The position numbers were made by a program, and so were the translations under genes. 64,000 nucleotides of DNA from Latrodectus hesperus (taxonomy: Eukaryota; Arthropoda; Arachnida; Araneae; Theridiidae): positions 91,372,509 to 91,436,508 of the forward strand of contig CM075857.1 in the NCBI GenBank assembly GCA_037975125.1, in the 5' to 3' direction. The notes beneath the pieces are model-generated. The model did no database searches and was not told the DNA's origin. It saw only the letters and a list, made by a program, of their open reading frames with translations. Shown here in pieces: positions 34,801 through 44,307 of the stretch (positions within the stretch are counted from its first letter, which is position 1; each line of letters starts with the position of its first letter).

Positions 34801-35480
34801 CAACTGCTATATACTATGCGCTTCAGCATGTGAATACAGGCGATTACCATAAATATTGTATCTATACTGACAGCATGAGTATTATTGAAGCTTTGAAAAA
34901 CAATAGTGTTACCTGTCATCCTGTTGTGTCCAAAATTTTTAAAGCATTGGATTCCCTTGCTGGCAAGGGAAAAGAAATTGTATTTTGTTGGATACCAAGC
35001 CACATGGGTCTTGAAGGAAATGAGAGAGCAGATGCAGCTGCAAAGGCTGCATCAGATCCAATATTACCATCGGTTCCTCTCTCAGATGTGAGAAAGGCTA
35101 TAAAAAGTTCTATATATGGTCTTTGGCAGGAGTCATGGAACTTGCAGGTCGGCAACAAGTTGCATAATATCTTCTCATCCCTCACCTCATTGTCAGTTTT
35201 ACCGATACGAAGTGCTGATGTAAGATTAACCCGCCTTCGTATCGGACACACACGTTTCACACATAGACATTTGTTTCTAAATGAATTAAATCCTTGGTGT
35301 GAAGCGTGTGATGAACCATTCACTGTTTATCATATTTTAATTTCATGTTCATATTTTAACCAATATCGTTTACACTTTTTTAAATGTGATATTTTAACAT
35401 TATATGATTTGCTTGGGGAATCACCCCACAGGAACCTATTTGCCTTTTTGAGGGCAATAGGTTTTATACATAATATTTAA
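31800..35480 (+). CDS. E10 ORF2, complete endonuclease-RT-RNase H polyprotein
   Basis: 3681 nt, 1226 codons, no interruption. It would nick DNA, reverse transcribe RNA and degrade the RNA strand. Endonuclease: SWNCHG, LQETFL, LLGDFNGHSSLWG, SLDLAIC and NSDHFPLV. RT: SPGPDGISY, FRKGRSTLDN, FFDIEKAYDRTW, EGVPQGS, LFVDDLQI. RNase H: FTDGSKTAG, AEATAIY, YTDSMSI, IPSHMGLEGNERAD. C-terminus CEACDEPFTVYHILISC, then FIHNI. I start at the ATA aligned with the family B ATG; there is no AUG there. Since the 5' UTR is gone, expression would need an outside promoter. Confidence 0.92.
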   Translation: MTSFVSWNCHGLRSHHDDIKSIISAYNPACVALQETFLKSSNNISMRGFRSFRKDCGDDGAVSGGVCILTSNTFPSTAHPLNTTLQAVAVRIHTTCLLTVCSLYLPPHDVIRQEELDALTDQLPTPFLLLGDFNGHSSLWGNDDTNSRGRQIERFISDNSLCLLNTDEKTYFHVPTRTFHSLDLAICSPSLLPLLNLIVGNDLHNSDHFPLVISQTGGSSVRQRLPTYVYSRADWTLFTQLAVVDNEMVTIDDIDDAIYKVTEAILNAADASIPKSSFTTHRRCKPWWNKECQQTYRKQRKLWGLFRRYPTTENLIAFKRAKALARRARRRSQKESWSCYVSSITSSTSSKQLWRRVKAANGIYREFSIPILKSGAAIYSSPTDIANVLGEAFANVSSSNSYSPSFLRTKSRAERVPIRFNHRHTLPYNCEFGMFELKKALQQAKNTSPGPDGISYLMLQHLSPDSLLNLLYLFNRIWTENEFPSLWQEAIVIPVLKAGKDPSDPSNYRPIALTSCLCKTLERMVNARLVYVLEKNNCIHINQSGFRKGRSTLDNITYLETQIRNAFVRRNHLVSIFFDIEKAYDRTWRYGILRTLYDFGFRGNLPIFLQNFLCSRGFKVRIGNYTSNTFTQSEGVPQGSILSVTLFSLFITNILHHLPSSVHGTLFVDDLQISCEGSNMRLIERQLQTAVNKLAAWCAENGHTLSPSKSKCVHFCRKTSLHNDPIIYINNTPIQVVNEIKFLGIIFDRKLTFLPHILHLRKKCERSLNILKVLSNTSWGADRTSLLRIYQSLILSRIDYGSVVYGSARSSVLRRLDTVHHSALRICSGAFRTSPVQSLYVVCHQLPLDLRRMQQSLSYYAKIMSTPDHPLRSMIPNASLKRLYDARPLSIPPFLTRAKSHLWLTDLCDVRIESTNQFLYPPWYEPTNTFINTFAQFKKSDTTPIVFQQLYYSHRCQNQLYKPVFTDGSKTAGHVGCGVFINNTAFSYSLHSSCSIFTAEATAIYYALQHVNTGDYHKYCIYTDSMSIIEALKNNSVTCHPVVSKIFKALDSLAGKGKEIVFCWIPSHMGLEGNERADAAAKAASDPILPSVPLSDVRKAIKSSIYGLWQESWNLQVGNKLHNIFSSLTSLSVLPIRSADVRLTRLRIGHTRFTHRHLFLNELNPWCEACDEPFTVYHILISCSYFNQYRLHFFKCDILTLYDLLGESPHRNLFAFLRAIGFIHNI

Positions 35481-35680
35481 TTTTTGTTTTCTAAGTTTTT
35501 ATAACATATGTTTTTTTGATTTTCATTTTATACTTTATAATATGATTTTAATGTAAAATGTATACACTGATTTTTGTATTTTAAAAGTTTTAATGTTGCT
35601 TGGGTTTAAAAAAAAATAATGTAAAAAAAAATAAATAATAAAAAAATATTAAATAAATATATGCTTCATAACTATATTCT

Positions 35681-35714
35681 TGGCGCAGCATGTCCGTTCT
35701 TGGACCTTGCGCCA
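35681..35714 (+). other. E10 3' terminal hairpin
   Basis: TGGCGCA and TGCGCCA outer arms, GTCC/GGAC inner arms with loop GTTCTT; same as E7. Confidence 0.8.
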
Positions 35715-36218
35715 TAAAACCCAACCAACCAACCAACCAACCCAGTGATCTGTCCTCTTCTTTCTTTTCTTCTCTCCTCTACTCTTCTGCTTTTTCTTCC
35801 TCTTCTCCCTCAGTGTGGTTGCCTCGTAAGAGGTTGAGGGCTCCCCTTGAGTAGCTTTCGCCGCTCTGTTGCTATTAGCTACTCTTGAGGACTAAATCAC
35901 CCACGTGTTTGCCGTGCGTGGAGACCCGTGTCCCTGGAAAGGAGGGTCATGGTAATTGAGGCCCCCAGAGACCAACACATTACTTTGGCCTCTGCTTCAG
36001 GTAAACGGGAGGTGTGTTGTGGTCCTCAGCACATCAATCGGCTTTATGGATCAAGCGATCGGTACATCTACTGGGTGACTCGTTAAGGGTGGAGGCCACT
36101 TCAGGGATGTACTGTGAGCGTATAGGACCTGGCTAGCACTGGTGCAGCTGGTCTGCATCCCCTTGTTGGACTCGGTGGTGGGTGGTGCGGTCAGGTCCCG
36201 AAATTTTAAAAATTTTAA

Positions 36219-37358
36219 ATGGAAAATAAAAATAAATCATTTCTGCCACGGGAGCAACAAATGAAAATTCTTAATTGTAAACACTTTATTATTAAAAGAA
36301 AGGAGGGTAGCTTTGAAAGTGTCTCCCCCTTTCTAATTCAAAAAGGAGTATCGGCCACTGTAGGGGAGGTGAAAAATATCCGAAAAGTAAGATCTGGTGA
36401 TTTGATGATCGAGGTTGCTAATGCTACTCAGGCAGCTGCTATAAGCAATTTGAAATTACTAGGAAATCTAGAGGTAACTGTGTCGCCTCACGGTAGCTTG
36501 AACTTTTCTCGGGGTGTTATTTCCGCAGGAGATTTGCTGTATACGCCGACGGATGAGATTCTTGAAAATTTGCAAGAACAGAAGGTCTGTGCTGTAGAAC
36601 GCATTACAGTCAGAAGGGATGGAAAGTATATGAATACTAAGCATCTCATTCTGACTTTTGCGACGCCAGACCTTCCGCAGCATGTAAAAGCTGCATACAT
36701 GAATTTACCCGTCCGGCAATACATACCAAATCCCATGCGATGTTTTCAGTGCCAACGTTTTGGACATTCGAGGAACGCTTGCAGAGGCCAACTAACCTGC
36801 GCGCGTTGTGCAGTGGTTGGCCATGACAGCTCTAACTGCACAGCGAAGGAGAGGTGTGTCAATTGTTATGGTGACCACCCCTCCTATTCCCGAAGTTGTC
36901 CTACATGGGCACTGGAAAAGGAGATAACTACTCTGAAGGTTACCACTAAATGTTCATACCCAGAGGCTAGACGACAAGTTACCTCTCGCTGCCCTAAACC
37001 TGGAGTAAGCTATGCAACCGCAGCCAAAAAAGTCACCAGATCAGCAAGTACTCAAACGGAATCGGTTTCACTTCCCTTGATCAGATTACCCCAGACAACA
37101 ACACTAAAGCCAAAATCATCTTCAAACTTAGTTAATAAAAGAAAAGCTCCTTTGGCTAGAACAAAAGTCCCAAAGGCTTATAAATTAAAATCTGCAAAGG
37201 AGGGCTCAATCCGACCCTCCATATCCACCCGTAAAGCCTTGTCCCTGGAGGCTGACGCTGTATCTTTACATCCCTCGGACGAAGACTTATCGCTCGAGGA
37301 GATGTCAGATGACACGCCTTCCAGCTCCGGGAAAGGAGCTTTTCAAATTAAACAATAA
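36219..37358 (+). CDS. E11 ORF1, zinc-knuckle protein
   Basis: 379 aa, MENKNKSFLPREQ start. Knuckles CFQCQRFGHSRNAC, CARCAVVGHDSSNC and CVNCYGDHPSYSRSC. Differs from other copies in the N-terminal half (for example SATVGEVKNIRKVRSGD) more than in the knuckles. Ends AFQIKQ with the stop overlapping the ATA of ORF2. Confidence 0.92.
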   Translation: MENKNKSFLPREQQMKILNCKHFIIKRKEGSFESVSPFLIQKGVSATVGEVKNIRKVRSGDLMIEVANATQAAAISNLKLLGNLEVTVSPHGSLNFSRGVISAGDLLYTPTDEILENLQEQKVCAVERITVRRDGKYMNTKHLILTFATPDLPQHVKAAYMNLPVRQYIPNPMRCFQCQRFGHSRNACRGQLTCARCAVVGHDSSNCTAKERCVNCYGDHPSYSRSCPTWALEKEITTLKVTTKCSYPEARRQVTSRCPKPGVSYATAAKKVTRSASTQTESVSLPLIRLPQTTTLKPKSSSNLVNKRKAPLARTKVPKAYKLKSAKEGSIRPSISTRKALSLEADAVSLHPSDEDLSLEEMSDDTPSSSGKGAFQIKQ

Positions 37359-38002
37359 CTTCCTTTGTTTCTTGGAACTGCCATGGTTTGCGTTATCATC
37401 ATGATGACATCAAGTCCATTATTTCAGCCTACAACCCCGCATGTGTTGCACTTCAAGAAACATTCCTGAAGTCCAGCAATAGTTTCACCATGCGTGGGTT
37501 TAAAAGCTTTAGAAAGGACTGTGGTGACGATGGTGCAGTGTCTGGAGGTGTTTGTATACTAACATCTAACAACTATCCCAGCACTGCCCAAGATTTAAAT
37601 ACAACACTACAGGCTGTAGCTGTCCGAATTCACACATCATGTTTGTTGACAGTCTGTAGTTTATATTTGCCACCACACGATGTCATCCGCCAAGAGGAAC
37701 TCGATGCATTAATAGATCAGCTGCCAACACCATTTCTACTGTTAGGTGACTTTAACGGCCATAGTTCTTTGTGGGGAAGTGATGATGCTAATTCTCGCGG
37801 TCGGCAGATAGAGCGGTTTATTTCAGATAATAGTCTCTGTCTGCTAAATACCGACGAGAAGACATATTTCCATGTACCCACAAGAACGTTTCATTCACTC
37901 GATCTAGCCATCTGTTCTCCATCTCTTCTGCCATTGTTAAATCTAATAGTAGGAAATGATCTGCATAACAGCGATCATTTTCCTCTCGTCATCTCCCAGA
38001 CT
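37355..38002 (+). pseudogene. E11 ORF2, endonuclease domain only
   Basis: 216 codons covering the whole endonuclease: SWNCHG, LQETFL, LLGDFNGHSSLWG, SLDLAIC, NSDHFPLVISQT. It then runs into foreign sequence and a stop at 38003-38005. RT and RNase H absent. It shares STAQDLNTT and GSDDANSRGR with E17. Confidence 0.9.
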
Positions 38003-38003
38003 T

Positions 38004-38762
38004 GAAAACTTAAAATCTCAAAAAGTATGTGCTGTGAAACGAATAACTCTTAATCGAGATGGCATAACAATCAATACAAAACACCTCATTTTGACATTTA
38101 CCACTCCAGACTTGCCACAACACATAAAAGTTGCATATATGAGATGCTCTGTAAGACCTTATATACCAAATCCGCTGCGCTGCTTTCAATGCCAACGTTT
38201 TGGCCATTCAAAAATAGCTTGCAGGGGTAAACTTACTTGCGCCCGTTGTTCAGACGTTGGCCACGATAGTGTTACCTGCAATGCTAAAGAGGTTTGTGTT
38301 AATTGCAAAGGCGACCATCCAGCCTATTCACGATCTTGCCCAACATGGCAGTTGGAGAAAGAAATTACTACCATCAAAATCAAAAATAATGTGCCTTATC
38401 CGGAGGCTCGACGAATTGTCGCCTTACGTACACCACAGCCAGGTATCAGCTATGCGACTGTTACTAAAAAAATCACTAGATCTTGCTCCACCCAAACTGA
38501 TATTTCAGAACCTTCAACAAAGCCATCTCCAAAATTGAAAGAGACAAAGTCTTCAACTGTTATTCCTAAACTGTCATTTGCTAAATCAAGATCGTCACAA
38601 GCAAAAAAATTAAAACTAGCTAAGGAAGGCACTCGTAAATCTTCCTTGACAGAAAGAAAAGCCAGACTTACATTGGATGAAGATACGGTCAAACTGTATC
38701 CCTCAGATGCTGATAGTTTGGAGGAGTCATCTGAGACTCCAATGAGCACCGCTGGTGAATAA
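38004..38762 (+). pseudogene. E12 ORF1, N-terminally truncated (family B)
   Basis: About 252 codons. Knuckles CFQCQRFGHSKIAC, CARCSDVGHDSVTC and CVNCKGDHPAYSRSC. The C-terminus differs from family A (LYPSDADSLEESSE, ending STAGE). The stop is followed 14 nt later by the ORF2 ATG. N-terminus lost at the junction with E11. Confidence 0.9.
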
Positions 38763-38776
38763 CATTTCCACCATTA

Positions 38777-41700
38777 ATGACTTCCTTTGTTTCATGGAAT
38801 TGTCGAGGTTTTCGTTCTCGTATTGACGACGTCAAATCTGTTATCTCTCGCTACAACCCCGCATGTGTGGCTCTCCAGGAAACATTCCTGAAGCCCGCTG
38901 TAAACACCAAACTGCGTGGGTTTCAGTGCTTCAGAAAGGATAATAGTGATGCGTCTGTATCTGGTGGAGTTTGTATATTCACATCAAACTCATACGCAAG
39001 TACAGCACATCAACTAAGAACTACACTACAAGCTGTAGCAGTGAAAGTTCACGTAAACTGTCTAATCACTGTATGTAGCCTATATTTACCACCACAAGAC
39101 GTCGTAAATGCAAAGGAACTAGACGATTTAGTTGACCAACTCCCAGCTCCATTTGTACTCCTTGGTGATTTTAATGGCCATAGTACTCTGTGGGGTAGTG
39201 AAAATACGAATTCTCGCGGTCGTCAGATAGAGCAGTTCATATCTGACAATTGCCTCTGTCTGCTGAATACTGACGAGAAAACTTATTTCCACGAACCAAC
39301 ACGGACGTTTCACTCTCTTGACTTAGCTATTTGTTCTTCATCACTCCTGCCATTGCTGAATTTCGCTGTCGGAAGTGATCTCTACAATAGTGATCATTTC
39401 CCTCTAATCGTGTCTCAGGCTGGAAGTAATAGTGTGCGTCACAACCCACCTAATTATGTGTACAGTCGAGCCGATTGGACGCTTTTCATGCAGTTGGCTG
39501 TGATAAGTGAAACAAGAATTAGGACAGTTGTGATCGATGATGCTGTTAAATCTGTCACCGACACAATAATCCGAGCTGCAGATATTGCTATCCCTAAAAA
39601 TTCCATCATTCCACATAAACACCGGAAACCTTGGTGGAATGAAGAGTGCCAACTCTCCTATAAGAAACAAAGGAAGCAATGGAACATATTCCGAAGATAT
39701 CCCACTACGGAGAATCTTGTAGCTTTTAAAAGAGCCAAAGCTCAAGCTCGAAGAGTTAGACGTCAGAGTCAAAGAGAATCTTGGATTCGCTATGTGTCGT
39801 CAATCAATTCATCGACAACAAGCAAACAATTGTGGAGGAAAGTTAAAGCAGCCAATGGTATTTATCAGGATTATTCCATTCCTGTATTAAAATCCGGAGC
39901 TGCAATACACTCCTCAGCGGTAGATATTGCTAATGTCATCGGTGAAACTTTTGCTAGTGTTTCCAGCTCTGATTCATATAATCCTACTTTTCTAAGGATT
40001 AAAAGAATTGCTGAGCGGAAACCTCTAAATTTTCATGATCGTCAAAATCTGCCCTACAATTGTGCTTTTAGATTGTCAGAATTGAAGACTGCCTTATCTC
40101 AGGCAAATGACACATCCCCAGGACCTGATGGAATCTCGTATCAAATGCTCCGTCATCTAAATCATGATTCTTTATTAAACATACTTTCATTGTTTAATAG
40201 AATCTGGATTGAACATGCTTATCCTACATCATGGAGAGAAGCGATAGTGATTCCAATTTTGAAACCTGGCAAAGATTCATCTGATCCTCTGAGTTATCGT
40301 CCAATAGCTCTTACGAGTTGCTTGTGCAAAACTTTCGAGCGCATGATCAATGCTAGACTTAATTATGTCTTAGAGAAGAATGATTGCATACCTCATCATC
40401 AAAGCGGTTTTCGAAGAGGACGATCCACCATTGATAATATTATAGATCTAGAATCTCAAATTCGAAATGCTTTTGTGAGGAGAAATCACCTTGTTGCAAT
40501 CTTCTTCGATATTGAGAAAGCATATGATCGAACTTGGCGTTATGGCATTCTCCGTAATATGCATAATCTTGGTTTTAAGGGTAATCTTCCAATATTTATA
40601 CAGAATTTCCTAGCCACTAGGCTTTTTAAAGTACGTGTTGGAACTACAGTTTCGAATACTTTTACCCAGGCTGAGGGTGTCCCTCAAGGAAGCGTTTTAA
40701 GCGTAACCCTTTTTAACCTTTTCATCAGCAACATACTTCATCAGTTACCATTTTCTGTACATAGTAATTTATATGTTGATGATTTACAAATTTCATATGA
40801 GAGTTCAAACATGAACATAATTGAGAGACAATTACAAACAGCTGTAAACAATCTAAATACTTGGTGTGAACGAAATGGTCTTAGTATATCTCCTAGTAAG
40901 AGTTGCTGTGTCCACTTCTGTAGGAAAACTAGTCTCCATCCTGAACCTGTGCTTTACATAAACAACAGACCTATTCCTGTGGTCACTGAGATAAAATTTC
41001 TCGGGGTAATTTTCGATAAGAAGTTAACTTTCCTTCCGCATACTTTATATCTGCGGAAAAAGTGCGAGCGATCGCTCAATATCCTCAAGGTGTTATCGAA
41101 TACATTTTGGGGTGCAGATCGTACTTCATTGCTCCGTATTTATCGATCAGTCGTTTTATCTCGTATTGACTACGGTTGTGTTGCTTATGGATCAGCTAGA
41201 TCTTCCATTTTACGCAGATTGGACACCGTCCACCACTCTGCTTTAAGGATTTGCTGTGGAGCATTTCGTACATCACCCGTGCAGAGTCTATATGTAATCT
41301 GCCAACAACTACCATTAGACTTGCGGCGGATAATGTTGTCTCTTAATTATTATTCTAAAATCATGTCCACTCCTCATCATCCCTTACGTTCCACGATTCT
41401 AAGTGCTGCTCTTAAGAGATTATATAATGCTAGACCATCAAGCATTCAACCTTTTCTCTCTCGTGTTAAATCATATCTATTCCTCTCAGACCTAAGTGAT
41501 GTCCGGGTAGAGTTCATAGATTTGTTCGCACATCCCCCTTGGTATGATCCTCACATTATTGTACTGAATCCCTTTGGAAATTATAAAAAATCGGACACAA
41601 ATACCGTTATTTTTCAACAGCTTTACTCGTTTCATCGCTGTCAGTATACCATGTACACTCCCGTATTCACTGATGGATCCAAAACTCCAGGAGCCGTTGG

Positions 41701-42454
41701 CAGTGGAGTCTATTTTGAAAATACCTCATACAGCTATAGCCTTCACAAATCCTGTTCTATCTTCACTGCAGAAGCTACGGCTATATACCGAGCACTTCAG
41801 CTGGTGAGAACTAAAAATGAACATAAGATCTGTGTGTACACTGACAGTAAGAGTGTATTAGAAGCTTTGAAGAATAATAACTTTAATTGCCATCCAGTTA
41901 TTTCTAAGATTTTCAAATTGTTAGATTCTGTTACTAGGAAGGGATTTGAGATATTGTTTTGTTGGATACCCAGCCACATAGGAATAGATGGCAATGAGAA
42001 GGCTGATACGGCCGCTAAGTCTGCATCTACTCCCATTTTGCCTTCAGTACCAACAATGGATATGAGAAAAGGTTTCAAACATTTTATATATTCTCTTTGG
42101 CAGGAATCCTGGAACCTGCAAGTCAATAACAAACTCCATTCCATCTTTTCATTCATCATTCCATTATCAGTTTTATCTACAAGAAGCGCAGACGTTAGAC
42201 TGACTCGCCTTCGAATTGGTCACACGCGTTTCACCCACAAACATTTGATCTTAAGTGATCTCCAACCATGGTGTCAAAAATGTAATGAACCATTCACTGT
42301 ATATCATATTTTAGTTGTATGTCCAGATTTTAACGATCACCGTTTTAGATATTTTAATAGTAATATTTTAGCATTAGAAGACCTGCTTGGGGAACCACCC
42401 CATCGCAATCTCTTTGCGTTTTTAAAAGACATAGGATTTATAAATTTTATCTGA
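38777..42454 (+). CDS. E12 ORF2, complete (family B)
   Basis: 1225 aa from ATG, MTSFVSWNCRGF. Endonuclease: LQETFL, LLGDFNGHSTLWG, SLDLAIC, NSDHFPLI. RT: SPGPDGISY, FRRGRSTIDN, FFDIEKAYDRTW, EGVPQGSVLS, LYVDDLQIS. RNase H: FTDGSKTPG, AEATAIY, YTDSKSV, IPSHIGIDGNEKAD. C-terminus CQKCNEPFTVYHILVVC, so the CCHC is kept with changed neighbours, then FINFI. All catalytic residues I can check are present. One codon shorter than E18. Confidence 0.93.
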   Translation: MTSFVSWNCRGFRSRIDDVKSVISRYNPACVALQETFLKPAVNTKLRGFQCFRKDNSDASVSGGVCIFTSNSYASTAHQLRTTLQAVAVKVHVNCLITVCSLYLPPQDVVNAKELDDLVDQLPAPFVLLGDFNGHSTLWGSENTNSRGRQIEQFISDNCLCLLNTDEKTYFHEPTRTFHSLDLAICSSSLLPLLNFAVGSDLYNSDHFPLIVSQAGSNSVRHNPPNYVYSRADWTLFMQLAVISETRIRTVVIDDAVKSVTDTIIRAADIAIPKNSIIPHKHRKPWWNEECQLSYKKQRKQWNIFRRYPTTENLVAFKRAKAQARRVRRQSQRESWIRYVSSINSSTTSKQLWRKVKAANGIYQDYSIPVLKSGAAIHSSAVDIANVIGETFASVSSSDSYNPTFLRIKRIAERKPLNFHDRQNLPYNCAFRLSELKTALSQANDTSPGPDGISYQMLRHLNHDSLLNILSLFNRIWIEHAYPTSWREAIVIPILKPGKDSSDPLSYRPIALTSCLCKTFERMINARLNYVLEKNDCIPHHQSGFRRGRSTIDNIIDLESQIRNAFVRRNHLVAIFFDIEKAYDRTWRYGILRNMHNLGFKGNLPIFIQNFLATRLFKVRVGTTVSNTFTQAEGVPQGSVLSVTLFNLFISNILHQLPFSVHSNLYVDDLQISYESSNMNIIERQLQTAVNNLNTWCERNGLSISPSKSCCVHFCRKTSLHPEPVLYINNRPIPVVTEIKFLGVIFDKKLTFLPHTLYLRKKCERSLNILKVLSNTFWGADRTSLLRIYRSVVLSRIDYGCVAYGSARSSILRRLDTVHHSALRICCGAFRTSPVQSLYVICQQLPLDLRRIMLSLNYYSKIMSTPHHPLRSTILSAALKRLYNARPSSIQPFLSRVKSYLFLSDLSDVRVEFIDLFAHPPWYDPHIIVLNPFGNYKKSDTNTVIFQQLYSFHRCQYTMYTPVFTDGSKTPGAVGSGVYFENTSYSYSLHKSCSIFTAEATAIYRALQLVRTKNEHKICVYTDSKSVLEALKNNNFNCHPVISKIFKLLDSVTRKGFEILFCWIPSHIGIDGNEKADTAAKSASTPILPSVPTMDMRKGFKHFIYSLWQESWNLQVNNKLHSIFSFIIPLSVLSTRSADVRLTRLRIGHTRFTHKHLILSDLQPWCQKCNEPFTVYHILVVCPDFNDHRFRYFNSNILALEDLLGEPPHRNLFAFLKDIGFINFI

Positions 42455-42760
42455 TCTACAAATATTTTATTTAAATTTTAAACTTTTAATTTCATACATG
42501 TGTATATTGTTTGTATAGAGACTTTTAATGTACATTTTAAAAGACACAAGATTTATGAATTTTATCTGATCTACAAATTTTATTTAAATTTTAAACTTTT
42601 AATTTTATACATGTATATATTGTTTGTATAGAGACTTTTAATGTACATTTTAAAATACATAGGTTTCATGAATTTTATCTGATTTACAAATATTTTATTT
42701 AAATTTTAAGCTTTTAATTTTCTATATGTGTATATCGTTTTATATTTTATATGCACTTTT
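42429..42760 (+). repeat. Three tandem ~114-bp repeats in the E12 3' UTR
   Basis: Units begin at 42429 (ACATAGGATTTATAAATTTT), 42544 (ACACAAGATTTATGAATTTT) and 42657 (ACATAGGTTTCATGAATTTT). The first unit contains the last codons and stop of ORF2, so the repeat arose by duplication across the ORF2 end. E18 has two units. Confidence 0.9.
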
Positions 42761-42816
42761 ATTCTATATTTTTAATTGGTTGAAAAAAACTTAAATATAG
42801 TATAATACCTTGTGAT

Positions 42817-42850
42817 TGGCGCAGCTTGTCCTTATCTGGACCTTGCGCCA
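42817..42850 (+). other. E12 3' terminal hairpin
   Basis: Family B form: TGGCGCAGCTTGTCC and GGACCTTGCGCCA with loop TTATCT. Confidence 0.85.
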
Positions 42851-42867
42851 TTAAACCCAACCAACCA

Positions 42868-42931
42868 ACCATCCATCCTGTTCCATCTTCTCTGCTGAAG
42901 CAAGTGCTATTTACCAAGCTCTTCAGCAGAT
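42868..42931 (+). mobile_element. E13a: 60-bp RNase H fragment of family A
   Basis: Matches the family A sequence around SSCSIFSAEATAIYQALQQM, right after the E12 tail, then jumps to an upstream part of ORF2. A scrap from incomplete or switched reverse transcription, or from a rearrangement. Confidence 0.75.
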
Positions 42932-44250
42932 GAGTCGTGCTTAGCGAACACCAATTCGTTTCAACCATGGACAAGCTTTGCCTTACAACTGTGAATTCCA
43001 GATGCTGGAATTGAAGAGAGCATTGCAGCAGGCCCATGATACTAGCCCAGGACCAGATGGAATCAGTATCAAATGCTTCGCCATTTAAGTCCAGATTCCC
43101 TGTTGAAGTTACTTTACCTGTTCAATAGGATCTGGACTGAAAATAAATTTCCAACACTTTGGAGCGAAGCAATAGTGATTCCAATCCTTAAGGCTAATAA
43201 GGATCCTTCTGCTCCTTCAAGTTATCGACCAATTGCTCTGACGAGTTGCTTATGTAAGACTCTCAAACGTATGGTCAACGCCCGTCTCATCTATGTCTTA
43301 GAAACAAATAAATTTATCCATATCAATCAGAGTGGCTTCCGTAAAGGAAGATCCACTATTGATAATATTACTTATCTGCAAACGCAGATCCGCAATGCCT
43401 TTGTTCGGAGGAATCATCTCGTTTCCATTTTCTTCGACATAGAGAAGGCTTATGACCGTACGTGGCGTTATGGAATTCTCCGTAGGATGTATGATTTTGG
43501 CTTTAGGGGTAATTTGCCAATATTTATAGAAAATTTTTTATGCTCCCGTGTTTTAAAGTTCGTATTGGTTCTGTTATGTCCAATACTTTTATTCAAGCCG
43601 AGGGTGTACCCCAAGGCTCTATTTTAAGTGTCACACTTTTTAACCTTTACATCAGTTGCATTCTTCTTCAAATTTCACCTCCTGTTTATGGCACGTTTTA
43701 TGTTGATGACCTGCAAATATCATGTGAGGGTTCTAACATGCGTTTAATTGAGAGACAACTACAAACATCTGTTAATAAACTTGCTGCATGGTGTGCTGAG
43801 AATGGCCACACGCTGTCTCCTAGCAAGAGTAAATATGTCCATTTCTGCAGGAAGACTAGCCTACATAATGATCCAACTATATATATAAACAATACACCTA
43901 TTCCTGTTGTCAACGAGATAAAATTTTTGGGTATAACATTTGACCGAAAGTTAAATTTTCTTCCGCATGTTCTTCATTTGCGGAAGAAGTGCGAGCGATC
44001 GCTTAATATCCTCAAGGTGCTTTCTAATACATCTTGGGGTGCTGATCGCACAGCACTACTTCGTGTCTACCAGTCATTAATTTTATCTCGTATTGACTAT
44101 GGGTGTTCTGTGTATGGATCTGCTAGGTCTTCCGTTTTACGCAGATTGGATACAATACATCACTCTGCTTTGAGAATATGTTCAGGCGCATTCCGCACAT
44201 CACCCGTCCAGAGTCTATATGCAATATGTCATCAACTGCCTTTAGACATG
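42932..44250 (+). pseudogene. E13 ORF2 remnant (pre-RT and RT), left part
   Basis: Runs from SRA to LPLD. Damage: TAG in place of GAG near 42942, a 1-nt deletion near 43068 (GGAATCAGTATC), and a 1-nt deletion in the T run at about 43550. Recognisable: SPGPDGIS, FRKGRSTIDN, FFDIEKAYDRTW, EGVPQGS, FYVDDLQI, FLGITFDRKLNF. Interrupted at 44250 by E14; it resumes at 55570. Confidence 0.9.
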
Positions 44251-44273
44251 GTTGGTTGGTTGGTTGAGTTTTC

Positions 44274-44307
44274 TGGCGCAAGGTCCAGATATGGACAAGC
44301 TGCGCCA
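44274..44307 (-). other. E14 3' terminal hairpin
   Basis: On the minus strand: TGGCGCAGCTTGTCCATATC and TGGACCTTGCGCCA; inner arms GTCCA and TGGAC. The tail reads AAAACTCAACCAACC, a variant of AAAACCCAACC. Confidence 0.8.

Larger units (their letters stand above)
31110..35742 (+). mobile_element. E10: 5'-truncated family A copy with intact ORF2
   Basis: Begins inside ORF1 (GCCAGACCTACCGC) directly after the E9 tail and ends in a CCAA tail at 35742. It lacks the 5' UTR and the first ~165 codons of ORF1. Hairpin at 35681-35714 with inner arms GTCC/GGAC. Confidence 0.93.
35743..38002 (+). mobile_element. E11: family A 5' half, joined to family B copy E12
   Basis: Starts in the 5' UTR at CCAGTGATCTGTCC, about 62 bp short of the true 5' end, directly after the E10 tail. 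It breaks off in ORF2 at ATCTCCCAGACT, where family B ORF1 sequence begins. No 3' end of E11 is found in the window. Confidence 0.9.
38003..42867 (+). mobile_element. E12: 5'-truncated family B copy with intact ORF2
   Basis: Begins in ORF1 at ENLKSQKVCAVKR and ends at a CCAA tail. Compared with family A it has a separate ORF2 AUG, a different ORF2 end (FINFI), a 3' UTR with tandem repeats, and the hairpin at 42817-42850. Highly similar to E18. The right flank is the A-family fragment E13, not the missing part of E11. Confidence 0.92.
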
